A stretch of 64,000 nucleotides of DNA from Capronia americana. Lineage: Eukaryota; Ascomycota; Eurotiomycetes; Chaetothyriales; Herpotrichiellaceae. The stretch spans positions 992,001-1,056,000 of the forward strand of contig JADWQD010000003.1 of the NCBI GenBank assembly GCA_016110215.1, written 5' to 3'. Positions 1-10,965 of the stretch are shown here, in pieces. A model generated the notes under the pieces. It was not told the origin of the DNA. It worked only from the letters and a program-made list of their open reading frames with translations, and did no database searches. The position numbers and the translations under genes were made by a program. Positions within the stretch are counted from its first letter, which is position 1, and each line of letters opens with the position of its first letter.

Positions 1-682
1 CGGAGCCAATCTCTCATTGTCCCCCACATTCGACGTGGCGACGGGTCCTTCTTACAGCGAACTTATAACATCGGCAATCGTCTTCAACCATGAATGGACC
101 ACAATACAGAATGCAAGTTTTCGTCTGAAACCTGTCGGCATGAGTCACGCGTCTTGCTATGCGGACCCCTGTCCGCCCAGGACTTTCTTCTCAGCTCTTC
201 AATCCGCTGTGGTGACGCCTCCTTTCTAGTTGCTCCGGCTTAGGTCCAAACCCTGCTCACATGGGTGCTAGTCCAACCAGGACCCTGGTCGCGCAGGATG
301 CATCCAAAGCCAACGCGGATCTACAGGCGAGACGAATCTTTCTTCAGAAGTCCCTGGTCCTCATGCAGTACGGAAGTAGCCCCCGCCTGCCACAATGTGC
401 CGTTACGAAACCTAAACATCCACAACATCCTGGCTGGATCGAAAACAGGAAGGTACTTTACCATCTCCCAACCTGACGCGAGTCACCCTGCTTCTCCCGG
501 TGGGTTCTTTCTACTTGAACCTACTCGAAGGAGAGCTCGTGCACGATGTTACGAGTAGGTGTCTCTTCTTTCTTCGGACAGAGCACAGGTCACGAGTGGC
601 CCAAGCACCTGCGTCAACATTATATTTCCGTCACTTATTGAGGCCCGTCGAGAGCGGGTGGCCCCGAGAAATCTGGATAAAA
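1..682. other. Upstream region of the RGS-LOV gene, no gene seen
   Basis: No convincing coding region is visible. Short open frames exist on both strands but have no recognisable domain. The frame of the downstream RGS-LOV gene stays open upstream to about position 500, but the first ATG in it is at 683, so this stretch is read as promoter and 5' leader. An additional upstream exon cannot be excluded. Confidence 0.6.
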
Positions 683-2718
683 ATGGAGTCACCCGTGGTG
701 CGTTTTAGCCCTCGCAGTCGCTTGACTCGGGACTACACTTTGGATGACCACATTACTAGCGGCCGTCCAACCAAAGGAGGGATGAATCTCGACCCGGACT
801 TCAGTCTTCCACTCCAGCGACCAAGTCTGGAGGCTCGATCCGACACCGTCAGGTCTACGGATAGCAGACACAGTGGGAGGCGTGAGTACGGTTCAAGAAC
901 ACCGCTAGCACGAGAACCTGGCGAACTTTACAACTTCGCATTGCCTACATCGAGCGGACAAAATGGCGACAGAGAGAGCCAAGAGCACCTGCACAAGCTC
1001 GATTTCAACCTTGAGGCGATCCACGAGACGAGCTCGTATGAGCCTTCAGTCACGGATACCGTGTCGCGAGCATCTCAAAACACCAGCCTCACGACCCCTT
1101 CGGCCAGCCGGCTTCCGGATTTCTTCGCCTCCGAAGTCTTCCAAGTGGTGCTGCATAACCCCACGACGGCCCATCAGTTGCTGAAATTCAGCCAGTCCAG
1201 GTTATGCGGGGAGAACATGGCGTTCCTGGACAAGGTTGACAAGTACAACAGCCTGCTGAACGAGGTTGCAAAGTCCATGTTTGAGATCCACCGCGACTAT
1301 ATCTCAGTGAATGCGGACAACCAGATCAACATCCCTGAGTCCTTGCTCATCAATGTCAACCGCGATCTCAAAGCCGCTCTCGCCTCGACGCTCCCGAAGC
1401 TAGAAACCGTGTTTGTGGATTCGCAGAACGAGATTGAACGACTGGTCGCCATGGACATCTATCCCCGGTTCGTGCGCCATCAGATGACCATGAGCGCTGC
1501 CAGAGCTCTGGCCGGCGATCGTGCCAAGTACGCCGGCCTGGGTGATTGTTTTGTGCTGACCGACCCAGCCAAAGCCGACAACCCCATCGTCTATGCCTCG
1601 GACGGCTTCGTCAAAGTCACCGGCTACACACGCAACGAGATCATCCCGCGAAACTGCCGCTTCCTGCAATGCCGCAACACCGACACGTCGGCAGTCCAAA
1701 GGCTGCGCAAAGCCGTGCACACGCGTCAAGAGTCCGTCGAGCTGCTCCTGAACCAGAAGAAATCAGGCGAACCGTTCTGGAACCTGCTCTACACGACCCC
1801 GCTGTTTGACGCAACGGGAAACGTCGTCTTCTTCCTCGGCGGCCAGATCAACTGCTCCACCACCATCCACAGTGCGTCTGACGTGCTCAAGATCCTGGCC
1901 CAAACCAACGACACGGACGAGAGCGCCGTCGACGGCCTGATGGCTCCAGAGGCGTCAAAAAACTCATCATCCCTCAGGACCAAATTCAAGAACCCCTTCC
2001 GCAGCAAACCCCTGGTCGAGCCTCATCGGCAGCCAGGCATGGAGGACGCTTTACTGAACAGGATCGAGAAGATGAACCTGCGAAAGCAGATGGACACTTT
2101 CTATACGGCTTATTCGAAGGTGAGTCACGGTCACGCAGCCACATATCTTGTTGGTATCATATGCTGTGCCATGCTAAGCTATGCCTTGCTCGGCCCCTCC
2201 CGATGAGATATATAACCGTGACTTATTTGACTGACATCCTCCGTCCGCACCAGTACCTCATCATCAACTACACGACATTCTACATCTCATTCCACTCGCC
2301 CGGCATCACCACCATGCTATATCCCACCAAACCCAGAGCTCAACCTGTCCTTCAAACCCACAACACCCACACTCTCTCGAAGTCCCGATCCCCTGCCCAT
2401 CCCCACCACAACTCAGGCCTTGGCCCAGGCCCCGGCCCAGCCACAGGCACAGGCTCAAACGCAGACCTCGCCGGCCAAATCGTCGGCATAGACATCTTCC
2501 GCTTCCTAGCCACGCACTCCACGGCCTCGAAGCTCGGCTCCGACTTCAAGGCGCGGGTGCGGACCGCGCTCAAGTACGGCAACCCCATCAGTTTAGACCT
2601 CGTACTCTGCACGCGCCGATACATGGGGTTTGAGAAGTTCGTGTCGCATTGGACGCCGTTGAAGAATGAGGCCGGGGAGGTGGGATGGGTGGTTGTGTCG
2701 CTAGGGGGGCAGGAGTGA
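683..2718 (+). CDS. RGS-LOV-PAS photoreceptor-like regulator of G-protein signalling
   Basis: Two exons, 683-2119 and 2254-2718, join in phase 0 across a 134-nt intron (GTGAGT...CAG, branch-like CTGAC) to give about 633 residues. The start is the first in-frame ATG (AAAATGG context). Residues 1-140 are Ser/Arg-rich and probably disordered. Residues about 146-275 form an RGS domain, which in this family accelerates GTP hydrolysis by G-alpha subunits. Residues about 285-395 form a LOV-type PAS domain with the core NCRFLQ. Cys325 there is the residue that forms the light-induced flavin adduct in LOV proteins. The usual glycines around that motif are replaced (PRNCRFLQC). A second PAS-like segment fills about 555-630, the last residues before the stop. 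RGS-LOV fusions are known in filamentous ascomycetes. Light-controlled G-protein signalling is inferred, not shown. Confidence 0.88.
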
Positions 2719-2726
2719 GCGAGCAG

Positions 2727-2752
2727 TGCGTGCATGCGTGCATGCGTGCATG
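2727..2752. repeat. GCGTGCAT simple repeat
   Basis: Three near-perfect units of TGCGTGCA occur in a row, starting nine bases after the RGS-LOV stop codon and therefore probably inside its 3' untranslated region. Confidence 0.75.
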
Positions 2753-3186
2753 TAAGCGTGTGTGCGAGTGAGTGGGTGAATTAATTGCCCAGACCCGAAC
2801 ACCTCTTTATCCTATCCTAGATTACCTACCTAGTAGGTAATATTATACACCTAGGTTTACAAAGGCAGATGGCATATGCCGGTCACTTCAGATGACGGAC
2901 TTGACTTGATTTGACTTGACGTGGCTTGACCAGAGAATGTAGAGCAGAGCAGTGTCCTCCATAGACAGACAGCCCTTCACTTCACTCCATAAGGTATCAT
3001 ATGTGTGTGTGTGTATTAATTATACTGGTTAGGTTACCGAGGATCGACCCTGGCGCACCTGGCCTCTATATAGTCCGACTCGATCTGTTGGATCAGTTTC
3101 CTACTATATAGACGAGTGCCGTTCCTGGTCGCCGGTTCTTCAGTATGTGGGTTGCAGTCCGTGTATACCGTGCATCTTAGGTATCT

Positions 3187-3291
3187 ATCTTCAATCACTA
3201 AACGGTATCCTAAACGGCAAAACATCTCGCTACACTGTGTTCATGCATATCTACCGAGTATCTTCAATCACTATACGAGCAATACATCTCG
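3187..3291. repeat. Degenerate duplicated block
   Basis: The 14-mer ATCTTCAATCACTA occurs at 3187-3200 and again at 3260-3273. ACATCTCG follows in each copy, at 3222-3229 and 3284-3291. The shared order and unequal spacing suggest an old imperfect tandem duplication of 60-75 bp. Confidence 0.55.
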
Positions 3292-3501
3292 TAACGGTGT
3301 AGGCTGTGTTCGGGCCGCCAACCTACGGTAACGTAGAAAGAATACGGAGAATGCATTATTCTGGTACAGGACGTACAAGTACTGTATACCACGCGGCGTG
3401 GCGTGGCGTGGCGTTTCGTTTATCCAAGCACCCTGGCTGGCTGGTACAGTATAGATGGCATGTGCTTGCTCACTAGTAGCACGGCATGTTTGACGTAGAT
3501 A

Positions 3502-3529
3502 GACATCTACATCTACATCTACATCTACA
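3502..3529. repeat. ACATCT hexamer microsatellite
   Basis: More than four consecutive ACATCT units lie about 40 bp beyond the stop codon of the CMR1-like gene. Similar ACATCG/ACATCT tracts recur near 35925-35950. Confidence 0.8.
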
Positions 3530-3570
3530 CTGCCATCTGCTCCGCCTCTGCTCTGCTTCAGCTTCTGCAT

Positions 3571-5357
3571 CTACATCCATAAACATAATTTCCCGCTCGC
3601 AGTCCCGCCGGCGATCCAATCCTTCGAAGGGTGAAAGACCGCGACGGCAGGCACGGCCGTGATGCCCTCGCCGCCAAGCTGGGCAAGTTGGTCGCCGTTC
3701 GCGGCGTAAACATCGACGAATCTTGATGCCACGGTCAGACGAGGGGGGTCCAAGCCACATAAACGACAACGAACAAAAAGGACCTGATGGGACGTACCGA
3801 TTCATGTTCCCTACCACCAGTTTCTGGATGTTGTCCGAGGGATACATCTGCCAGCGAGGTTTAAGGATGGTTGTCCACCGGCCCCTAAACAACGCAAGCG
3901 TCGAGGTCAGTCAGTTCAATGTCTGTGTCAAGATTGCCAGGGTTCAAGGCCGGGCGAGAAACTTACGTCTGGTTGTTATGCCGGACCACGACTTCGGGCT
4001 TCATGGCCCCCTCGGATAGTTGGAAGCCGGCCTTCCATTCATCCATCCCGCGCGTCTCCGCCGCTGACTTTGCGCCTACCCCGAATGAATGGATCTTGAT
4101 TGTGTCGTCGTAGCTCGTCGTCGCGACCTGGCCCGCGGTATTGAACGCAGCGTGGCTGACACTCAGTCGACTCTCGTGCTCGCCTACCAGCGTGGGCATC
4201 CCCTTCGTCACCTTGCGCAGATCCCACAGTCGGAGGAAGCGGTCCAGCGAGGCCGTGGCCACGTAGTGCGGCGCCAGCGGATGCAAGCTGAAGCCGCCGA
4301 TTTTCTTCTCCGACAGCTGGAAGAGTTCGGCCGTGCTGGGAGCGGTCCGCGTATCATACCGCCCGAACGCGCCGTTCAACGTCGTGAAATACAAGGTATG
4401 GGGATCTGTAGAGGACATGTCCAAACCGGAAACGGGCTCGTCATCCTGGTTGGATGAGGGCCCGTACACTTCCACGGCCAGGGACTTTGTGAGGTCGGTA
4501 GCGCGAATCGACGAGTCGTACGACGCCGTGTAGACCGTCTCGGGCTTGGAAGGATGTGTATGCATCGCGGATATGGTTCTTGTATGTGGCTTGATCTGCG
4601 TGATTTGGGGGTCGTGGTCCTCCTCCTCGTCTTCGTCCGCATCCTCTCCCGCGGCGGCGTCTTCTCTTTTAAGACCGGTGGTGGCGCGACCCTGCGAGGC
4701 GTCCACAATCCCCAGCGTGCCTAGCTTATCTCCCGCAAAGACAATCGGTTTCGTGGTCGTGGGGTGGAACGCCATGCTGTAGATCCTCTCCGGGGTGATC
4801 TTGATGCGATTCGGCTCCCACTCCTCCCAGAGTTGCAGGCCGCTCATCCTCTCCCGGAGGGCCTTGAGATCCTTGTCGCTTGTCTCGCGGATCTGCTCTT
4901 CGTTGAATGTGCGTGCGTAGGGTGTCGCCACGCCCTTGAGGAGTACATCGGTGCCGATCAAGCCTGTGCCGTCCGTGCCAGTGCCAGAGAAAGAGAGATC
5001 GCCCGTCACGCGCTGCCACTTCGCTCTCTGGGCTTCCTTGGCCGCCTCGTATTCGACCTCCGCCTTCTGCTTTGCGACTTCACTGTCGGCCTGCAGGCCG
5101 GCCAGTCGAGAACTCGTCCGCCGGGGCACGACCTCGACGGCTTCCTTTTTCACTCTCTTCGCGGGAGGGCCCTTGGATTTTGCTGTGGCCGTACGTTTCT
5201 GTCCATTCTGCAGGGACGGCGGTTTTGTGTAGAGGCCCGCGGACTGGGCTTCTTGGGTTAGTTTCTTGAGGAGGGCGTCGCGCTCGGCGATGTTGGCGAG
5301 GCGTTGTTTTTCAAAGTCGGAGGGTTCGGTGGCTTGGACGGTCTTTGAGCGAGTCAT
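3571..5357 (-). CDS. CMR1: CMR1/WDR76-like WD40 DNA-damage-response protein
   Basis: Three exons on the minus strand, 5357-3967, 3884-3798 and 3721-3571, encode about 542 residues. The introns are 82 and 76 nt (GTAAGT and GTACGT donors). The splice joins give QTGRWTTIL and NMNRFVDVY, matching the conserved carboxy end of the Cmr1 family, which finishes in SGKLCLWM. The first in-frame ATG of the conserved amino end is at 5357. The amino third is Lys/Arg/Glu-rich and followed by a WD40 propeller. In yeast, Cmr1 is a nuclear DNA-binding protein linked to replication stress, protein quality-control foci and chromatin. An acidic insert of mostly Asp/Glu interrupts the propeller near residue 245. 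A CGCGAAA element lies upstream at 5457-5463. Family assignment is firm; the role is by homology. Confidence 0.92.
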
Positions 5358-5654
5358 GTCGAGAGGAGCCAGCCAGAGTATACGGCCGTGATGGACAGAG
5401 CATGTGAGTATCGACGAAGCGTTCAATCTGTTCGTCCGCGGGGATGACGCGACGAACGCGAAAAGGAGACGCGGACCGCGTAAAGCCGTTGACGGTAATA
5501 TACAAAAATTACACGAATTACATACCACGGTGTCTTGCCCTCCTCTTCCCACTCCGGCTACTTCAAGGGTACAACATTGCGAGGTGAAAGTTATCAGATT
5601 GTATGTAGGCGGCAAGATGAATCCGCAACGCATGAGCAATTGCTATCTCCTGAC

Positions 5655-7274
5655 CTAAAGGGCAACAAAGTTCGCACTGTCGTCAAGCGAGAGCATATCC
5701 GACCAAATGATATCTTCTATTTGAGTCCAAAACTCCTCTGGGACGTCCACCAGTTCGTGAGCCTGAGGGATCACCGATTGAATCCTGGCCCTTACTGTCT
5801 CATACGAGAGGATCCCGTGTCTCCAGCACAGCTGTGCGAGTTGACCCGTGAACCAAGTTTGCGTCTCGGCGGTCTTTTTCGATCCTCGCCATCCAAGGAA
5901 GAGGGACCACAAGAGAATGGCGAGGGCGTCCTCATCCACGCTGTCACCTTCCTCTAGTTCAAGGGAGAGGAGCAAGGTCTCCAGGTGACCCTGTAACCGG
6001 CGGCTGAGCCTTTTATACAGAATCGGGGCTGCAAGGTCTCGAAGACTCAGGTAGGAGAAAATGAGAGCGCCAATGCCAACGACGCTGGACGTCAGATCCT
6101 GCTTGGGCGTGTCCTCGCGCAAGCCTGTTCCTAGTCCCGTGCTGAGCTGCGGTGCCTGCGACCGACTCAGAATGGAATACTCGAGCTTCCAAAGCAGGTT
6201 GCTGAAGGTCCGACACAACTCTTCGTTGCGCTTTCCCAGTAAAGAGGCTTTCAGTGACGACAGGATGCGGAGTTGTCGAACCGTGTCCCTCACCTTGGGA
6301 GGCAGATCTTGCAGCAAGATTCCAGTCGGCAACTCGCGTGCTTCATCACCACTAAAACTTGGGTCGATGTCTTCTGCCGACGCTTCCCGTACTGCTACTG
6401 GCATTTCAACCTGGACGTCTGTTCCGTGCATGGCGGACTGCAGCAGATCCGCCCAGCCTGCCACCCTTTGGATGTGTCGATTCGAGGTCAACGTCTCCAT
6501 GCCGCCCCGCATTGCGATCAACTGGCCCAATCCCTGAGAGTGCGTCGACTGAACCTCGGAGGACCAGTCGAAATGGTTGTCTGAGCTGGAAAGCAGAGCC
6601 ACCGCGCCAATGGTCTCATCGCTCAGGGACTCCTTCAGATTACTTAGCCTGCGGACAACGATCTTCATCGCCTCGCCTCTATGTTTGAAGTAGACTTTCG
6701 ACAGGTCGATTGAAAAGCAATCTCTTCGGTGGATCGCCACCAAGCTGAGGGTGGCGTGAATGATGGCTGGATCCATCAGCGCGACGGAAATCCATCTGGC
6801 TTCGGGGTTGCAGGCATACGAGTTTGCCCAAAACGCAGTCCGATAATACTGGAGAAGGTCTTGAGAATCCGAGTCTGAGAGATCAACTTCCAGCGTGCCA
6901 AAGGGATCGATCATGTCCAAATCGTGGGGTGACAAGAATGCCGAGCTCCGATCGTCCATCTCGACAGGTGCGGGAATGAGTGGCCGCTGGCGTCTAGGTC
7001 CTCTTCGCTCGCGTGCGGTTGCTATCTTCCTCTTCTTCGGCCGTACTGCTGATGCAGTCCTGGTTGATCGAAAGCGAGATATGTGCGACGTCATCTGGTC
7101 CGCGACCTTTGCGGGAGTAAAACTCCATGTTGGGTCGCTCTTCTGTCTCAGATAGTCTCTCATGACGAACGCGCGTACTGAGCTTCGTTCTTTCTTGTCC
7201 GAGTTGGAATGCGACTTCGGGCCACTGACGGCCACGAAGCGAAGCTCACGATCCGGTTGACTGATTGGAGCCAT
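5655..7274 (-). CDS. Fungal-specific transcription-factor-like protein lacking a zinc cluster
   Basis: A single exon of 539 residues starts at the first ATG of the frame. The amino end has the pattern FVAVSGP, a spacer, then VRAFVMRDYLRQK (residues about 13-45), followed by a basic stretch of Lys/Arg. This head is common in a large ascomycete family often annotated as fungal-specific transcription factors or 'tachykinin family' proteins. Residues about 130-520 are helical and resemble the regulatory middle-homology region of zinc-cluster factors. No Cys6 DNA-binding motif is present, so direct DNA binding is doubtful. The gene ends 298 bp before the CMR1-like start, on the same strand. Function is unknown; a regulatory role is inference from the family name only. 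Confidence 0.75.
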   Translation of the reverse strand: MAPISQPDRELRFVAVSGPKSHSNSDKKERSSVRAFVMRDYLRQKSDPTWSFTPAKVADQMTSHISRFRSTRTASAVRPKKRKIATARERRGPRRQRPLIPAPVEMDDRSSAFLSPHDLDMIDPFGTLEVDLSDSDSQDLLQYYRTAFWANSYACNPEARWISVALMDPAIIHATLSLVAIHRRDCFSIDLSKVYFKHRGEAMKIVVRRLSNLKESLSDETIGAVALLSSSDNHFDWSSEVQSTHSQGLGQLIAMRGGMETLTSNRHIQRVAGWADLLQSAMHGTDVQVEMPVAVREASAEDIDPSFSGDEARELPTGILLQDLPPKVRDTVRQLRILSSLKASLLGKRNEELCRTFSNLLWKLEYSILSRSQAPQLSTGLGTGLREDTPKQDLTSSVVGIGALIFSYLSLRDLAAPILYKRLSRRLQGHLETLLLSLELEEGDSVDEDALAILLWSLFLGWRGSKKTAETQTWFTGQLAQLCWRHGILSYETVRARIQSVIPQAHELVDVPEEFWTQIEDIIWSDMLSLDDSANFVAL

Positions 7275-9042
7275 AATGGAGAGGCGCCTTCAAGCAATGG
7301 TCACGTTGTGATCACCTTCAGCGACGAGACAAGCAGCAACTAGAGTTCACCTGATCAGGCTGTAAGAAAGCGATGAAACTGCGTACCATGAGTGCCGACG
7401 GCACAAGTTGGTATTTGAGGTCGCCCTCGGCGCCGATGGGTGGACTTGACGCCATCCATCGTGTCTGGGGGCTTAATTGCGCTCAGTCCTCGAAGCTGCA
7501 ACGGTTCCAGTGGTAACGGCCGCAATAGCACCAATCAGTCCTAGCAGCGCCTTTCCAGTTGGCGACTGCGGCGATTGTCGTATTAAAAGAACCGTGGCTT
7601 ACTTGATGCATGCGGGCGATTGATGAGTAAAACAAACTTCAAGTGAGATCCTTGTGAGGTCAATCGAACTACTACCCCATCGGGCATCGTCATTAGTCAG
7701 TTGTTAGGTGACGGGGGCACACCATTGCGCCCGTCCTCCGCCAGCTCTGGCCAGCTCTAGCCAGCTCCAAAACGGTTACACACAGTACAGAGTACTCGTA
7801 TTGTATGTACGTCGGATATCGTCCTCGTCGGCCTGCCTATCACAGCGCCATTTTGACACTCCCAGAATGGCTAGCTTTCTGTTCTGGTGTCGAAACACGA
7901 ACGTCGTCGCACTGGCATCATGACCCTGTTCGCAACTTCGATGAAGATAAAGAATTCGGTGGCACACGGATAACACGGCATCTACTTGTGCATCCGGGGG
8001 TTGCTGGCACTGCAAGTCGTTCTGAAAGCAAAGCAAACTGCGCAAACCTCAAGAGAGTCGATAAAGGTGAATACTGTAGGATTAAGCCGAAGCGTGTTGG
8101 GTCGGGTCTCTCTCGAAGCGTACACCGTGGGGCAAGCAGCAGAAGGAAGGAGAACCGGTGCAGTGCAAATGATTGTTTATGTAGCAGATCCAAGATTCGG
8201 AATAACAGTGAGAGAGAACAAGATGGAGTTCGATGAGCCAACGCCATCAATTAAGTAGCATAGTGTCTCGGTGTATTTCAGGTTCACAACTTGTTCATCT
8301 GATCATCCTCGTCACCGTTACTGACACACCGTAAACCCGGCCCTCTCCTGCTCTGCCAACTAACAAATAATTGACAACCTCTCTCTCCTGGTTCTGGAAA
8401 TGCGTCCATCCCATCCAGAGCGTAGACAAAGCTGCAATTCCCGTTATGTACCCTAACAGTGATATTACACCCAAGTTTCAGAAGGAACGTATCCAGACAC
8501 ACACACACACGCTTCGACACATCCCTTTCTCGTGTTATTATACGAAATACCTACGTATATCTTCCGTAGGTATATATTACCGATATGCCGTAGGGCCTAC
8601 TAAACATGCGGCACGAAAGGTTCAGCGAAGGGTGTGTGTGTCCGGAAACGTCCCGGAAATGGCGGCCCTGGACATATCCGAGCACATACGACGTATACTA
8701 CACTAATCACCTGTTGCAGTCAGTACTCCGTATTGGACCTCAAAACATAGGTAGACCGCGAAAACGAGAACCACAAAACAACTGCTTAACGCCGATCCAG
8801 TCCAGTGGGGGAATGGATGAAGATGAATACCCAGTACGTATGTATCTCGGCTTTAATCGGCCTCAGTCTCGGCCTCGGTCGATACAAAACTAGGTATATA
8901 TCGGGCGGGTGTCTAAACACCTGCAGGTCTCTAATGGACGGTTCAGAAGAAATACCATATCTCGGTTATATTCAACTAGGTTGGACACTTTCCTTTGTAG
9001 ACACCTTTCTGGAGGTATCAATCTAAGCGCCAGAGCCAGAAT
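7275..9042. other. 1.8 kb divergent intergenic region
   Basis: This separates the minus-strand transcription-factor-like gene from the plus-strand MFS gene, so it must hold both promoters. A run of about eight AC dinucleotides lies near 8496-8510 and a TACTCCGTA motif at 8724-8732. Open frames here are short and without recognisable content. Confidence 0.6.
8496..8510. repeat. AC microsatellite
   Basis: About eight consecutive AC units in the intergenic region upstream of the MFS carrier gene. Confidence 0.8.
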
Positions 9043-10446
9043 ATGGGTGGGCACGACCAAGATTATCACCACGATTTGCCGTCCGAGATGGAAAAAGCAG
9101 AGGACCAGACTCCATGCTCAAGCTCAGATACCTCTCGAGAAGAGGTATCCACGATTCCGGCACAATTGACGACTCATGATTCCTTCACGCCAAAGCCGGG
9201 ACCGGGACCAGCATCAGGACTAGGACCAAATCTCCCTGGCCCGCCCCCGAACGGTGGCCTCACCGCATGGCTGCACGTCCTCGGGGGATTCATGCTCTTC
9301 TTTAACACTTGGGGCTTGCTCAACACCTTTGCCTTCTTCCAGATCTACTACGAGACCGGTGCCCTGTTTGTCGAATCCTCCTCGAACATTTCCTGGATCG
9401 GCTCCATCCAGGCCTTCCTGGTGATGCTCGTCGGGCTCCTCTCCGGGCCCATCTTCGACAGGGGATACCTCCGCACATTGCTCCTTACGGGCAGTTTCTG
9501 CATTGTCTTCGGCCTCATGATGCTGAGCATCTGCACCACGTACTGGCAGGTCCTGCTCGCGCAGGGGTTCTGTATCGGCATCGGCGCGGGGTGTCTGTAC
9601 GTGCCGTGCGTGAGCATCCTGCCCACGTATTTCAGCACTCGGATCGGTCTGGCCGTGGGGGTGGCCGTCTCGGGCTCGTCGCTCGGCGGCGTCATATACC
9701 CGGTCATCCTGTATCGACTGGTCGATCATATCGGCTTTGGCTGGTCGGTGAGAGTCGTCGGCTTTATCGCCCTCGCCACGCTGCTCGTCCCTATAGTGAC
9801 CATGCGGCTGCGTATCCGTCCCGCAAAGCCTCGCGCGCTGATCGATGGCTCTGCCTTCACGGATGCACCGTACATGCTCTTCGCCCTTTCGACGCTGCTC
9901 GGCTTCATCGGTTTGACGACCGTGCTCTTCTACATCCCGTACTATGCGCAGAATCGGCACATCACCTCCGACTCCATGGCCTTCTACACCGTCGCCATCT
10001 ACAACTCGGCATCCTGCTTCGGCCGTACCTTGCCAAACATACTCTCTGACAGAGTCGGCCCGTTCAACATCCTCGCACCGTGCACCCTCGTCACCGGGGT
10101 GTTGCTCCTCTGCTTGATCCCCGTCCGCCACGCCGCGGCGATGTATGTCCTCACGATCTTGTGCGGGTTCTTCAGCGGTGTCTTGATCGGGTTGCCGCCG
10201 GTGTGTTTCGCCGCGTTGACGCAAAACAAAGCACTGATTGGCACGAGGCTGGGAATGGGATTTGGAATCGTGAGTTTTGGCTTGTTGATTGGCGGGCCAG
10301 GGGCGGGCGCCGTGTTGGGCAGCAGCGAGCCGTTGGAGTGGACGCGGCTGTGGGTATTCGGAGGTGTCCCGACTTGTGCAGCTGGACTGGTATATGCCGC
10401 GTTGAGGCTGTGGAGGTCTGGACTGAGGGTTATGGTCAAAGCGTAG
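9043..10446 (+). CDS. MFS carrier of the monocarboxylate-transporter (MCT) type
   Basis: A single exon of 467 residues. The first about 65 residues are hydrophilic and end in a Gly/Pro-rich stretch. GGLTAWLHVLGGF then begins transmembrane helix 1, and about twelve hydrophobic helices follow. The FNTWGLLNTFAFFQIYY segment and the helix 4-5 region with GIGAGCLYVP are typical of fungal MCT-like carriers (MCH/asaE-type family). A conserved Arg in the loop after helix 8 region and a long central loop around residue 260 also fit. Substrate cannot be read from sequence; members move monocarboxylates, riboflavin or secondary metabolites at the plasma membrane. ATG codons at 9043 and 9088 are both possible starts. 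An AATAAA lies 44 bases after the stop. Confidence 0.88.
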   Translation: MGGHDQDYHHDLPSEMEKAEDQTPCSSSDTSREEVSTIPAQLTTHDSFTPKPGPGPASGLGPNLPGPPPNGGLTAWLHVLGGFMLFFNTWGLLNTFAFFQIYYETGALFVESSSNISWIGSIQAFLVMLVGLLSGPIFDRGYLRTLLLTGSFCIVFGLMMLSICTTYWQVLLAQGFCIGIGAGCLYVPCVSILPTYFSTRIGLAVGVAVSGSSLGGVIYPVILYRLVDHIGFGWSVRVVGFIALATLLVPIVTMRLRIRPAKPRALIDGSAFTDAPYMLFALSTLLGFIGLTTVLFYIPYYAQNRHITSDSMAFYTVAIYNSASCFGRTLPNILSDRVGPFNILAPCTLVTGVLLLCLIPVRHAAAMYVLTILCGFFSGVLIGLPPVCFAALTQNKALIGTRLGMGFGIVSFGLLIGGPGAGAVLGSSEPLEWTRLWVFGGVPTCAAGLVYAALRLWRSGLRVMVKA

Positions 10447-10489
10447 AGCAGTAGGCTGCAGACCGGTTCGAAAAGTCTTTCTTTGTCAG

Positions 10490-10495
10490 AATAAA
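10490..10495 (+). terminator. Candidate polyadenylation signal
   Basis: A perfect AATAAA lies 44 nt after the stop codon of the MFS carrier gene. The position fits a fungal 3' end signal, though fungal signals are loose and this is not proof of cleavage here. Confidence 0.45.
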
Positions 10496-10965
10496 GCATC
10501 GACGAACATAGAGGATTAAGACCGCATTGAGAACATATCGCTCTTCTTGGAGTATCGGATCTGCCAGAGAAAAACGTCCCGAGTGTCTGAAATGTGGAAC
10601 GAAATCCCAGTCCTCACCTACCTTCTATCGTCAAACTCCGGGCTGCAACTGTTCAACTCGCACCTGGAACTCCACATACACCGATGTCGTCCCACTTGTT
10701 GCAAGCAGGCAAGCTAGTGGAATGATCGGCCAAAGATGTCCCCAGCTCAAGGTCACCAGGCGTCCCAGCTTCCGAGCGAGCGTTCGGCCCTTCGGTGACC
10801 GAGTATGACCGAGATATGTGCTGAAGCAGCAATGGACAGCGAGCATCAACATTGGCTGGTGCCTGATTTCCTAGATGTATAAGTGCAGTCCAGCCCATCA
10901 AATTCTTCACAGGAGTTGCCGTTCCTGATGCAGTCCTGCACGAACACCAGAAATCTCTCTTCGAA

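Larger units (their letters stand above)
2719..3570. other. Convergent intergenic region with simple repeats
   Basis: This 0.85 kb lies between the 3' ends of the RGS-LOV gene and the CMR1-like gene. It holds a GTGCATGC repeat just after the first stop, a GT run near 3003, a degenerate duplicated block at 3187-3291 and an ACATCT hexamer array at 3502-3529. No coding potential is seen. Confidence 0.6.

Noticed and set aside
500..682. Extension of the RGS-LOV protein upstream of 683
   Set aside because: The frame is open, but it begins with GTG and has no ATG before 683; the sequence shows no domain.
9220..10224. 334-codon minus-strand frame antisense to the MFS carrier
   Set aside because: Highly charged Glu/Asp/Arg-rich shadow of a GC-rich membrane-protein gene; a codon-bias artefact.
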